64,000 nt of DNA. Origin: Lojkania enalia (taxonomy: Eukaryota; Ascomycota; Dothideomycetes; Pleosporales). Both the position numbers and the translations under genes were made by a program. The stretch's first letter is position 1, and every line of letters starts with the position of its first letter. Positions 23,850 to 36,051 of this stretch are shown here, in pieces. Under the pieces are notes generated by a model, which was not told the origin of the DNA, did not search any database, and saw nothing but the letters and a program-made list of their open reading frames with translations. Where the stretch lies: contig ML986691.1 in NCBI GenBank assembly GCA_010094045.1, positions 1 to 64,000 of the forward strand. The letters run 5' to 3'.

Positions 23850-25477
23850 ATGAAGTTCGGCCACGTCTTCAAGGAACGGCTCAAGAACGAGGGCTTTCCG
23901 CCCGACTGGGTCGAGTCCGCCATCTCGTACTCGCAGCTCAAGAAATGCATCAACCGCCTCACCCACGAGCTCGCCACCGTTGGCCTGGATGCCGCGACCT
24001 TGAGCAAGCTGCTCAAGCATGTAGAGGACTACAACGCCTCGACCGAGGCCCGGGACTCCGATGAGGAGCCGCCCTTTGAGTACATCCTTTCCGAGGAGCC
24101 CGCGCCAGCACCCGACGGCGCCACCGACTCGAGGAATCGCAGGATACCATTCCATCCAAAGCTCTTGTTCTACGTCAACGAAACTACGGGCGAACTTCTC
24201 AATGCCAGACTAGATGCAGAGACCAGAAAGCATCTTCAACGCCTGGCTGTCGAGACCGGGATGACCCATCTCCGCGTCTTCGAAGAACCAGACGAAGAAT
24301 CAATATCCATTATCTCAGCCGACTCCACCAACGACGCTTCAACGCTAAACGGCACTGGCAAGCGGCGGCCAGGCTACCGCACAGTCGAAGTCCCGCTGAC
24401 ATCCGACTCTGAATTCTTCGCGACCCTCGCAAAAGAACTTTCAGGTCTCGAAGAGTTGCAAGAGAGGGAGGAAAGGCGCATGCACACCCGCATTGAAGAG
24501 CTCGGCAAACAAATCGCTCACCTGACTGACCCGTCTCACCGCCAAAACCGCAAACTGCTTGCTGCATGGCGGCAAATCTTCCAAGTCTACATCGAGAGCG
24601 GCATCTTCTTTGGGACCACGGAAACAGACCATGCCCCCCACGACGCTGACAAAGCGACGGAGCGATTCCAGGAGTTTGCAAATAAGATTGCAACAATGGG
24701 CTTAGTCAAGAAGTTTAAGAAGCCTGAGAACTTGCGGGCCCTGAATGCGTTCATGGCAATTAATCGGGAGATACTACAGGGCCTGCGGTTCGGAGAAATT
24801 AATCACATCGCTATGCTCAAAATCTTAAAGAGTAGGTACCCCTCACATGACCATGTCCGTGCTGCAAAAATCGCTTACGCTTGGATTTCACGTGACTCCT
24901 CTTGATGAATGCCCCGATTCGCTGATACATATATAGAATTCGACAAGCAAACCTCCCTAAACGTAAAAGCGACATTCCCACAAGCAATAACATTCCCAGA
25001 GTTCTCATCACACCTCGCGAAAGTCGTGTGCGCAGAAGTAAACTCGAACATCCTGTCGCACATTCCACAGCTAGATGACTACTCGTGCCCCATGTGCATG
25101 GACATCAAGTGGCGGCCAGTCAAGCTGCGGTGCGGTCACGTATTTTGCATAAGGTGTCTGATTGTCATGCAAACAAATAAGCAGGACAATTGTCCGCTTT
25201 GTAGGGAGAGGACGGTTGTGGATGCGAATTCAGGTACGTGGTTTCCTTGTTTTACTCTTCTCGTATCTTTAAGGGTCTAATACCCGGGAAACGGAGATCA
25301 GTTGGGTGTTTATGGATATGCGCTAATATGCAACCAGAAAATCTCGACCTTGAACTCGCCGACTTTCTAAAGAAATGGTTCCCCGATGAAGTCAAAGCGA
25401 AGCAGAAGTATAATGAGTTGATGGCCGGCGTGGATCAGTATGGCGAGGTCTACCAGGATCGGTGTGCTGTCATGTAA
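23850..25477 (+). CDS. SPX-RING E3 ubiquitin ligase
   Basis: The model is three exons (23,850-24,831; 24,937-25,233; 25,338-25,477) giving 472 aa. Intron 1 (105 nt, GTAGGT...TATAG) restores the SPX end ILKKFDK; intron 2 starts GTACGT and has a GCTAATA branch. The SPX domain begins at residue 1 (MKFGHVFKERL, YSQLKKCI) and ends at about 335 with the KKFDK lysine cluster that binds inositol pyrophosphates in this family. A C3HC4 RING follows at 378-416 (CPMC...CGHVFCIRC...CPLC). SPX-RING proteins such as fission yeast Pqr1 restrain phosphate uptake by ubiquitination in response to inositol pyrophosphate; that role is inferred. The last four residues are CAVM, a possible CaaX prenylation motif. 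This could membrane-anchor the ligase, but that is untested. Confidence 0.92.
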
Positions 25478-26015
25478 TGTTTAAATCATTCTTACATTTT
25501 ACATGGAACTAGAGGGGATTGGTTTAACGAGTTTGGATGTGGAGGGACGTAGTGGAGTTATGATACCCGACGTAGAATAAACGACAATGACCCCCTCTTT
25601 TTTTTTTTTTTTTTTTTTTAAATAATTTAATACTAAGTATTACTCTCGCTTTCAAAAGAGCGCATATTTTTTGCAAGGCATCATGCTCGTGACCATTTAC
25701 TTTTAAATGCGTAGCCGCGTGCTATGAAACACACAAGCAAATTCACATAGGATGTAGATATTTACTATTTTGGTAGTTTTATCCAAAGTCTATTAAGGCC
25801 GTAATCACGTATGCTAGAAGTTCTGTATATATTAGTGCAAAGGGTATTCCAGCTTTCAGCGATCGTATCAACAGCCATCCCTTTCCCTCCTCCCATCCCC
25901 GCCCCGCACCACAAACCTAGCTACTACGCCCCAGCACTGCGATCACCTTCCGCATTTCCCACTTTTCTAACATCAGCCTTCAACTGGATACTTCGAATCT
26001 TCACCCGACCTAGCA
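25478..26015. other. Intergenic region between convergent genes, with a poly(T) tract
   Basis: The 3' ends of the SPX-RING and CFEM receptor genes face each other here. A 22-base T tract lies at 25,598-25,619. Short pyrimidine-rich ORFs around 25,810-26,095 on the plus strand are antisense to, or flank, the receptor tail and look non-coding. Confidence 0.65.
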
Positions 26016-27844
26016 CTAAACCCTTCTCTCCGGCCTCTCCACGAGCTCAACGTCACTCTCACTCCGATCACTCCGATCGCTCCTATAAACACTGACATCC
26101 ATGCTCTTCGTAATGACACCAAATGGCAGGCTGCCCGCACTCTTCTGGCGTCGATCGGACCCACTGACCTGGTAGCTCTTGCCGAAGCTCTTAGAATTTG
26201 AGTTTGTGTTGCGGGCATAGCCGCTGGCATCGTGCGTGCTACCGAAGCAGGTTGGGGAGACTTTGCGCAGGATGGCGCGCATGGCGGGCATGCAGGCGAC
26301 GACGATGAAGAGGTTGGCTTCAGTTACGCACCAGTAGACGCCGGCGGTGTTGTCGTCTGGGAGGGATTGTTAGATTGGGGGGAGTGGAGAGGGAAAGGAA
26401 AAGGGCAAGGGGGGAAGCTTACAGGTAGGGTTTTGAGTTTGGTCGAATTGGATGAGGGCGTGGAGGCGGAGGCAGCTAACGACCGTGATTCTAAAAGGCG
26501 AAATCCATTCGTTAGCACCGTAGCATCCAGAGCGTAGTAAAGCTCAAGAGCTACTGAAAATCCCGCTTAGTGAGCCAGAAGGGGAGACCTACACAAAACC
26601 TACGCAGAACATGGACATGATCTGTAATTTCTTCCGAAGGCTCATCTGCAGCTTCGCCAGCGTCGGCAGCGGTAAACTCAATATGGCGATATCGAGACAA
26701 ATCTCCACGGCCCCGCGTATGAACCCGAACAAGCGGATGTCCACCGTGCACTTACCCGGCATCTCGCCCTTCCAGCCGTCCCAGAAAAATGGCACTGGCC
26801 AGCACTGGAACAGCATTGAGAAGGTGTTGCCGAGCCCGAAGCATGTTACCAGCCCTGACAGCACCCAACACGCGATTCGTCCGTTGCGGGACGTCATAAT
26901 GCGAAGGTAGAAGGCAATGATAGAGAGTTGGCAGAGGGCTTCGGTGACCTGGTACATGAAGTATGTTACGTACAGCCACTGGGAGGGTTAGATTGAAAAT
27001 TCTAAGGGAGTAGAGAAGGGAGATTCGAAAAGGATTTTGCTTCAGCGCGCAATCCAGCCGATCCGATGCGTCGTGTTTGCAGACGTACTTTGAAGCTGAG
27101 AGAAATCTCATCCGCCGTCATGCCCCACATATCTTTTCCGAAGCCGATGCGTCCAGCTAGGACTATAGTCAGTATATCTAATGTCTCAGTGGTTTTCACA
27201 TGGAGTTTGACATACCGACGATAACGGGTACGTTCTGGAACAATGAGGCTATCTAGGATAGGAAATAGAAATTAGCATGCCGAACGCGACAGATGAAAAC
27301 ATCTGCATACGTACACCCGAAAGTCCGATCAAGAGGTCGTCCCAGCCAAGCTTTGCGCTGGTGGAAAGACCCCGATCGGCCAGACGTGCGATGACCATGA
27401 CGACGGCCAGCGCGCCGAAAGACGCAGTAACGCCAATCATTGTGGTAGACTGGTCACGGATAGGAATGCCACATGCGGCATACGTCTCGTTAGTGGACTC
27501 TACATTGCAGTGTCAGATGGCGTTCTAATGCTTTCACGGTGGTCGTGAGAGTGGCAAGCTTACGCAGGGTTTCGACAATGGTACAGTTGACAGCGTTGCA
27601 ACCCGCGGCGGCTATCATGAAGCTTTCATCCTGGCACAGACAACTGATGTCGGAGGAGGAACAGGAAGTCATTGGCAAAGTGGACTCAAAGCATTGTGCC
27701 TTGAGGCTGAAGTTAGTCGTTGCGGTCTTAAGTGTGCGAGGGCATGCGTACCGCGCAGCTAGGCAATCGCTCCATGAGGCTTTGCTGAGCAAGGACTCCG
27801 CTCAGTAAGAAAATAACAGGTACGAGGACACCGGACCGCTTCAT
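26016..27844 (-). CDS. CFEM-domain seven-helix receptor of the Pth11 type
   Basis: The model is eight exons with introns at 27,700-27,751, 27,500-27,563, 27,253-27,314, 27,157-27,215, 26,979-27,088, 26,491-26,592 and 26,357-26,422. All are 52-110 nt with GTANG-type donors, and together they give 437 aa in one frame. A signal peptide (MKRSGVLVPVIFLLSGVLA) is followed by a CFEM domain (LPSCAAQCF, SDISCLCQD, GCNAVNCTIVE). A bundle of seven hydrophobic helices follows (for example LGWDDLLIGL; CFGLGNTFSMLFQCWP). The NPT-Y-D motif before the last helix is typical of Pth11-like receptors. The tail is serine-rich. In Magnaporthe, Pth11 is a plasma-membrane sensor needed for appressorium formation; the ligand here is unknown. 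The first acceptor was chosen because it restores CFEM spacing PxCxxxC. Confidence 0.9.
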
Positions 27845-29854
27845 CTTGCATGCAGTCTACGAAGTGAAAATGTACTGAGTCTGAGTTGAATCCGTTCACA
27901 GGGACTGTCCAAGACACCTTGGTTCGGGTGGTCCTTTTGAGGATCGAACCTGGGCAGAGATCTTCATAAGGCACAAGAAAAGAGGTTAGGACGGGAACAA
28001 AGGCGTTAGGACCGTTTGAAGACCCAACTGCAAGGATGGAGGCGTCGGTTTTTTTTTTCTCCTGAAAGCTTACTTTGCTTCTTCAGGAGCATAGCCCCAC
28101 TCCCCTCCCCCTGTTCAGGCCGCAGAGCACGTCCCATGAATACGGAAGGAGAACCGGAAACATTGTGTGCAAGGCGTGGAGTCCCTTTCATATGTTCGAT
28201 TGTAGATTGGCACAGCTATGAATATAACTATGGTAGGTCACCTACAACTACACTGTGCGAATACACCGGCTCTATTATGCTCGCTTCGCCTAAGCTCAAC
28301 ATAAATCTTGAGCTGAGCTCCTCTTGATGGCCGTGCCGTGCTTCGGGGCAGCGGCTAGAACGGTGCTGATCAGCGTTCAGGCCCGTTCCTTGGATTGTTC
28401 CGCGGACTGTGTAGTACCTGCATGGCCACTAGGAATATCCTTGGAGGGCCTAAAACAGATAGAATCAGGCCGCAATTGTGGGTATTACGCAGACCGTTCT
28501 CGTCGCAAGTCCTAGAAGAGTGAGTCGGCCAATCCCACTTGCGAATAGCAGCCAGGCAACTCTAGACAGTCATGTTAATTCTCGTAGGAGGCTTGAGTGC
28601 CACTAGCAGTAGTCGATTATTCGAATACAACTCCGAGTACTTGGGAATGTGGGCTGCACAGATGAACTGCAAATTCCCCATGTACTCTCTCGTTATAGAC
28701 TCCGGGCAAGTTTATGCATTGAAAATTTTACTTCTTTGGGAAGGAAAAAGTAAAATAGGATTGGCAGGCAATTGAGCGGAGACCTTGAAACGCCGTGGGG
28801 CTGGACACGCACCAGCTAAACTTGAGATGGTAAAGCGCTGCTAGTCTCTAGTTTCGAGCAAAGGTCAAATGGAACGGGCCACAGCCTTCCGCTTCCCCAT
28901 CCGAAAGCCCTTCGGGACGTCTGACTCGCGATTGAGTCCACTAGACCCAAATCACTAGACATAGGTTTTACAAAAACTGAAAATCGAGTAGAAGTGCTCT
29001 TGAGGAATCGATAGTGAGCGTTCTCCCTTGGGTAGCCACCGAACTACCTATATCAATAGGAGAAAAGCGGCCAAGCTAACAGTAACGGAATTTTATCTCA
29101 TACGATGTCAAAGTAAAATGCAACAGATGTGGGCCCTTCACTGTTTTGAAGACAGGGCGTTGAGAAAAGATTCGGGAAAGCGTGGCCAAAGCACAGGGAA
29201 CATAGTTCAAAGCCCGACCCTAGAAGGTGGGAAATGAGGCGTTTTGCAAGAGTACCCCAGCAAGCCGTAATAGTGGCGTCTCGGCTCTCAAACTTCCACA
29301 GTTAATGATCGGCACAGAACTCCACATCCATGGATGGCGGTACGAAGACCTGAAAACAACGGCAATTATTGGTCGCAGAGCGCGGCCGGCTAACAGCAGC
29401 CGGGGGTTTCCCCAAGGTCTGGTTCAGCTGTCTCAGCAGTCTCATTTATTGTGTAACGTTTAGCTGCTCCCGCAAATATATTCCGATGTATTTGGAAGCG
29501 TCGAAATCACCGAGTGGATGCTTCAGATATAGGAATTCGTCGGAGAGATCGGCAGGGAATGTGTAACCGTCAAGAGGAAAAGTTACAATAGTCTTTCCTA
29601 CTCTTTCATTAGGATGCGCAATGTCAAAGTGCTACCCTGGACATACTGTCGAAAAAAAGCGGGGACGCGAAGTGGCCTGAGACGGCGCCGCTGCCATCTC
29701 TCGTTTTGGTTGCTTAGGATGTTGATCACAGAGCTCCCCTGCTGCATTGCGGCACACCTGCTCGCCGACATTCATGTGCCAACACTCTCTGCTCCAAACG
29801 ACCCATCTCCGCGACCTTGTGCTCCAAGATTTGGCATTTGAGAGGGGTAGCATC
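27845..29854. other. 2.0 kb intergenic region, two promoters, no recognised gene
   Basis: This lies between the divergent CFEM receptor and P450 genes. Several ORFs of 60-100 codons occur on both strands, but none shows domains, consistent frames or splice structure. The sequence near 27,935-27,960 resembles a tRNA T-arm in isolation, but no cloverleaf can be built around it. Promoter elements cannot be assigned. Confidence 0.6.
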
Positions 29855-31554
29855 ATGGCCATCATCTCGTCAGTCAGTCTCACCGTCCTCGTCGCTGTTT
29901 TCGCTCTATATGTTCTCAAGCGACTTCAATTCAAAGGTGATGGCCGGCCTCTGCCCCCCGGCCCCAAAGGAATCCCTTTTCTCGGAAATGTCAATGACAT
30001 GCCCAAGCCTGGCATGCTTGAGTGCCATCACTGGCTTCGGCATAAGGATCTTTACGGTGCGTATGCTACTGAATACATCTAACTAGAGCCATAGCTAATA
30101 AGCTATGCACTTGTAGGCCCTATCAGCTCCGTGACTGTTCTAGGCCAGACCTTTATCATCATCAATGATGCAGACATCGCATTTGAACTTATGAGAGATC
30201 GATCGGCCATTCATTCGTCGCGGCCGGGTCAAGTCTTCAGCGGTGAGATGGTTGGGTGGAAGCATGCAACTGCTATGAGCCCTTACACGGAGACCTGGAA
30301 GATCCATCGCAAGAACATTACGAAGATTGCCACCACCAATGTTTCCGTATCGGTCTTCGATCGTATCCAAGAGGTCGAAGCAGCGCACTTTCTCCTCAAC
30401 GTGCTGGAGTCTCCGGACGACTTGTTTGATCATATCCGAAAGGAAGCTGGCAGCGTGATCTTGAAGATTACTTATGGTTACACAACTGAAGCGCGTGGTC
30501 GTGATCCTTTTGTGGACTTGGCAAGCAAAACTATGGCGCAATTCGCCGAAGCAACGGTACCAGGAAAGTTCATGGTAGATATCCTACCTTTCTTGAGATA
30601 CCTTCCTAACTGGTGCCCTGGTACGGGGTTCAAAGAAACGGCCCGTCGTATGGCAATCCAGTTGAAGCAGTGTACAGACCAACCCTACCAGTTTGTCAAG
30701 CATCAAATGCGTGAGAAGAAACACAAGACATCATTCCTGTCTCAAGCAATCGAGAGTATTGGGGATGATGCGGAGATGGAGTTCATTCACAAGTGGGCTG
30801 CGCTTGCACTGTACCTAGGAGGGGCCGATACTACAGTCTCGTCGCTAATGACATTTTTCTTGGCCATGACAGTGTTTCCCGAAGTGCAAAAGAAGGCGCA
30901 AGAAGAACTTGACCGCGTTATTGGAAGTAGCCGATTGCCCGTCAGTGCTGACAGAGAGCGATTACCATATATTGAAGCGATCATGAAGGAGACCCACCGC
31001 TGGCACCCGGTTTTACCGATGGGCCTCCCCCACTCCAGCACTGAGGAGGATGCTTGTCGAGGATATAGAATACCCAAGGGTGCTATCTTACTACCAAATA
31101 ATTGGTACAGTATATTACTCCTTCGAACGCATAGAAACTGACAATAAGTCAAAGGTACTTCACACATGATCCCTCGGTCTACCCTTCGCCCATGACATTC
31201 CGCCCTGAACGACATCTCTCGACACCAGACCATAAACCCGAGCCCGACCCGCGTAACTACATCTTTGGTTACGGCCGGCGCATATGCCCCGGTCGGTATG
31301 TAGCAGACAATGCACTATTCATCACCATCGCTCAGGCTTTGGCGGTATTCAACATCGAAAAGGCTGTTGATGAGAAAGGGAATACGGTAGAGCCTGCGGT
31401 TGAGTTTGAGCCTGGTGCAATTAGTCACCCGTTGCCTTACCGGACTTCGATCAAGCCGAGGTCAAGCGAGCATGAGAGGTTGATAAAGGAGGCTGAGAAG
31501 GAGTATCCATGGGAAGAGAGTGATGCTAAGGAGTTAGAGAATATCAAGTGGTAG
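29855..31554 (+). CDS. Microsomal cytochrome P450 monooxygenase
   Basis: The model is three exons (29,855-30,056; 30,117-31,104; 31,155-31,554) giving 529 aa. Intron 1 is 60 nt (GTGCGT...TTGTAG) and intron 2 is 50 nt (GTACAG, CTGAC branch, AAAG). An N-terminal anchor helix is followed by the proline hinge RPLPPGPKGIPFLGN. The I-helix oxygen-activation motif is GGADTT, ExxR is E359-R362 (ETHR), and the heme loop is FGYGRRICPG with Cys441. The overall look is of the O-methylsterigmatocystin-oxidoreductase-like P450s common in ascomycetes; the substrate cannot be told. No polyketide synthase, NRPS or terpene gene is nearby, so a biosynthetic cluster is not supported. The promoter is shared with the CFEM receptor region. 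Confidence 0.93.
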
Positions 31555-33224
31555 ATATATAGAACGAGAAATAAAACCTATTAGAACTGCAACATCGTAT
31601 TTAGTAGATGCGTAAAAGCAGGTGCAATACGTAGTGTCCCAGCTAGCGATTGGAGGTATGGGATCGCCAACTTACTTGGCATTATTATCGGTATACTTTA
31701 CGAGAAACAGACGGAATTCAAATTCCACAATGATTTTTTAAGCCATACCCTCGGTGTCGGGCTCTATAGGCATCATTCCAGCTGCTGCGATCATTCTTCG
31801 CGGTCTTGATTTGTACAATACCTTTAGCTTTGGTAGATAGTAGTTGCAGCAGAAGATTCCTACCGCACTAAGGTAGTTGGACCTTTTCTCCTATTATTTC
31901 TGAACCTTTCCTATCTTGTAGTCGTCATTCTCAAATACCGTGGAAGTCGTTACGTTTTTGTGTGCCATACCATATACCTGCCGACAAACTGACAAAGCGA
32001 GTCCACGCCCACTAAACAGATGAACGGCCGCTCACGAATTAGATCATGGTCGAATTCGATTCCATTCTCCCGTTATATCATCGGAAGGCTACTATCGTGA
32101 GTTAATTCAAGCCTACTTTTTAATTTCGCTATGTGAAAGAGCTTCTACCATCAGTACCCAAGCAGCGAATGTTCAAGGATAGTTTTCAAAAGGAACCCAA
32201 GTTCACTAGAGGTTATAGCGACAATGATAAGCAAGCTAGGATAAAGGAAATGGAGTGTATTTGATATATTGATCACCAGAATTCAGAGCTGTGCGAATGC
32301 TTGGTTCTCGAATCTTTTCAGTCGTAAAAGGGTGAATATCGACTGTTTTCAATACATCGTTTGAGATCCCCTGGATTATTCGCCCCACGCGTGTACGTGC
32401 GATCATAATCATAGTACAACGTAGCATGAACGGGCAAATTCAAGCAAAATCCCCCTTTTCTCAGTAGCTCTCGTGACCGGACGACTCAGACACGGTCTCA
32501 AAATCTCAAATTTAATTTTGGTTTGGGGTCACCCAAGTAATTTGTAGAGTCGACATACGTTTAAGCGACGACTGTCACACCCCAATTTCTGAACCCAATA
32601 GTTGGCAAGGTGCACGGCCTCAATATTGCGCCTCGACCAAGCCTATCCAGCCACACTTAGCTCGAGCTGGTTATTTTCTAAGCCATGCGCACATCTTTGC
32701 GCAATTTAAGGCCACCGTCTGCCGAAAGATAGGGGCGAAATATTTGAAAGGTCGGCTGGAACACGATCTTCCTAGCCAAAGACCATATATGGTCGACTGC
32801 CTACCGCAGAATCCACGAAATTGAATTTCAAGAGGGGATGGCCCAAAAAGGCTCTTTGAAACAATAGCGGTTCATCGCGTCGCTCAATTATTGCGCGTTG
32901 AACTATTCTCGTTATATAAACAATCCTGGCGAGTGATTTCCTTTTGGAGCACTACCACACTTTTGACATATCTCGGCTACAACTATGTTCGAAAATCATG
33001 CATATGTCCTTTCACTCTATATAGAAAACGGCCTAGCGTACAAGTAACAAAATATTTCGATATCTACAAACGTATAGATTTGGTGTAAATACATGTCACC
33101 TATGTATCTACCAAGGTTACCAGCTGCCTTACCGAAGTTGAAATGAGAGCTACGAGGACGATCGAAAGCCCGTCCATTGCGACAAGATCAATAGACACGC
33201 ATCAGAACTGAGTGAACGAGATTG
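31555..33224. other. Intergenic region without a recognised gene
   Basis: Short ORFs (32,236-32,427; 32,891-33,088) show no coding signs. Nothing else stands out. Confidence 0.6.
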
Positions 33225-34003
33225 ATGTCCAAACAGCCTCCTCTCTTCTCAGAGCTTCCCGCCGAAATACGCCTCTACATCTACGGACTACTCCTTTCTC
33301 AAGCCGAGGCGTTAGATGTGGAGAACGACAACTACTCTACGATAACTAAGCGAACTAATTGACAACACGGTGATTACGGTGATTACAGCGATCTGGAAGG
33401 CCGTCAATGTCCCGGTAGCTATTATTGGAACAAAGGGCCTTTTCGGAACCCGTGCCAGGACCGCCTGGCCTTATATTTTTGTGTGCCGGCGAATGTAAGC
33501 CTCCAATATACTATCACGACTTCGATCAACAAGACGGGACTAGTAGATACCATGTACGAAGAGGTATCGTATTATATCTACTCGACAAGAACCTTTTATA
33601 TTAATTACCCCATGACTTTCACCAGAGTCCATGGCGGAATCCCACTCCGACATTTCAGCGGAATATTGTCCGTTCCCTCAATATTCTGTGTACTATATAC
33701 GGTTACACGAGCAGAAACAATATAGAGACTTGGAAAAAAGCCCTCTCCATTCTCCAGAATATGCCAAACCTCCGATCTTTTCGCCTCTTGGTCTGATACT
33801 CGTGCTGCGAATTGCATTGCCGCGTCAAGTCATTTCTTCATTGGGTCGACCCAGAGCGATTGGCACCTCCAGACCGCGCTGTACACATAGGTCTGCTCTC
33901 ACCAGAGTTCGGGATTATGGATTCCGTAAAGGAGCTAGGATGGATGAAGAGGTTAAATGCGACGGGGAGATTATTACGAGCCTATTCGGGTCTGACAGGC
34001 TAG
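33225..34003 (+). pseudogene. Broken F-box/2EXR-like gene
   Basis: ATG at 33,225 opens MSKQPPLFSELPAEIRLYIY, the LPxEIRxxIY start of fungal F-box-like/2EXR proteins. An in-frame TGA interrupts at codon 46 (33,360-33,362; perhaps former CGA or TGG). The same frame then continues to about 33,655 (ANVSLQYTI; EEVSYYIYSTRTFYINYP). A frameshift follows, after which another frame carries the rest (NIVRSLNIL, TWKKALSILQNMPNLRSFRL, a stop, then HWVDPERLAPPDRAV) to 34,003. Two stops and one frameshift make a product unlikely. The intact gene at 36,052 starts with a similar motif, but similarity beyond the motif is not evident by eye. Confidence 0.6.
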
Positions 34004-36051
34004 TGAGTGAGCGACGTAGACTGGGTCGTATATAGCTTAAGCAGATGGCTTTCAAAGACCAAGAATTTGTCAACATATAAGCTCCAAAATGACCTCAAAA
34101 ATTACATCACAGCAACATATACATAAGAAGCAAGCTCGTTCATATCCGCGAAGCTCATGAAATGTCGATTACCATGTTGAATTTAATTGTTTGTGCCTCG
34201 TGGTGAATTCATAAAACGGTAAGCAAAGCTTGCATACGAAACTAACGTTCCCAGTCGACGATAACGCAATGCCCACGGTAGCGGGTCCTCGGATAGAAGC
34301 CTTCCTCAAGATGATTCAATTTCAGTAGTTCGAACAATTATGTGTTCTGAATATTATTCTATCCAATCGAAATCTTTTTAACGGTCACGTGCAGACAAAT
34401 GAAACGATGAATGAACTGAAGGAATGGACACCGAATTTAAGCATAAAACTTGGGAGGGTGGCACACTGGAGGTAAACCATGTCCACTCAATCATCGAGTC
34501 TGATAACGGTGGAATTATTGGATTATTAAACCCAATTTTTCTTGTAAACATGTGCCAAGAGAATATAAAGCTTTCAAATTCAAATTTGCTCAATATTTTG
34601 AAATCCTTATATTCGCTATAGCATATATTTCCTAATCATCTTTTACAAAGAGAAGATGTATGAAAAATTTGAGTCATACTTTGATATGTTTTGCAAAGCA
34701 AATAGCAATGTTGTCGTTAGACGTTTCTATACTGCAAATAACCGACTCAAATATCTCGGATGCCGTAATTTAATGATTACAGTCGATACACAAAAACAAA
34801 TATTATCCAACTACAATTTCTCTTGTCTACGTTAGCATCATGAATTCTATTATATTATTACTTAGCTTAATGTATACCTTTAGAATATGATTCTTTGAGC
34901 ACTCAGAGACCTTCTAATACTGAAGGCTAGTCTTTGGATATACTTCACAGGACTAAAAGAAGCCTTGAGACAGTCACATAGTTGCGGATGTAGCACATAA
35001 AATCTCCGCGTAGAAGTTTTAAAAGTGTAAAATGATAGTTCTCTTGGTATTTCTGACTCAGTTATAGTCGATATTGCAACGCTTACTCAAGTTTAACCTG
35101 GTGAGGCGCCGAATTGTCTCGAGATTAATGTTGAATTTGAACAGCGCATCTTTAAGATAGCCAACCAAGTCTCTTCCGAAAATTCATCGTAATTGTTTCT
35201 TCCGTTCAACCGTCTTCCACCAGGCAATCCTTGGAGAATATTTCTGCTGCCTGGAGATAACGGACATGGATTGTGACAGAGCTCACTTTGTGTAGCTGTA
35301 CTTCAAAGATTTTACCAGTTGTGACTAATTAGTCGATGTCTCCCCATCACTAATATCAAACACCAAAAATTCGTAGAAACCCTTTGGTTTCTGGCAAACT
35401 TCTTGTTGTCAGAACATGGTCCAAGAGGCCTAATATGAGTCAACCCCACTTGGAATTCGATTTCTCGCAAGTTCTACCTGCATATTCGTTGACTTGTTAA
35501 TTAGATTTCAATTCAGTACAGCACAACAACTAGCTCGTCAAATCCAAAAACCCTAGGGCTCTAGCCAGGTTCGGGGTTGGTCCACGTGTATCCATTCGTA
35601 CGAGGAAGGCTTTAGTTTTACTTATAAGGATAACAGTAGATTTATTCGAGTGAGCTAGCCGTTCAAAAAAAGACTGAAGGAAAAATTAAAAATTACTTTG
35701 CGATTATGAAGTAACGATAGAAATAGTTTGTAGACTTTTTCCCTACGATTATAGTAATCCAATTATATTATCCTAGTAGATGGATGACACCTGAACAGTG
35801 AAATGCGCTATAGCTAAAATGGTACTAGTAGACCTTTACTACAGCTGCCTTGGCTGCTTGGCTCAAAGCCCCACCATCCTCATTATTTTACCACTCCTCT
35901 TCGATTAGTAGAAAATAAAGGCTCGTTTAGAAATCCATATTCCCAGAATTGCTTCGCGGAATCCGTCATTTTGCCCGCTGCTAGTTCGCCTCATATAACT
36001 TTTCATCCTACCTAAAAGAACTTCATTACTGGCGACGAGTTCCTCATAAGA
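34004..36051. other. AT-rich gene-free region
   Basis: 2 kb with only short ORFs, A+T-rich but without the TAA/TAG saturation of the left block. No domain or repeat was recognised. Confidence 0.6.

Noticed and set aside
27930..27965. GGTTCGATCC-like T-arm resembling a tRNA on the minus strand
   Set aside because: No matching acceptor, D-arm or anticodon stem can be folded around it. It lies in the 5' flank of the CFEM receptor gene.
29855..31554. Secondary-metabolite cluster around the P450
   Set aside because: No polyketide synthase, NRPS, terpene cyclase, transporter or pathway regulator in the window. The P450 relic at 39 kb is of another type.
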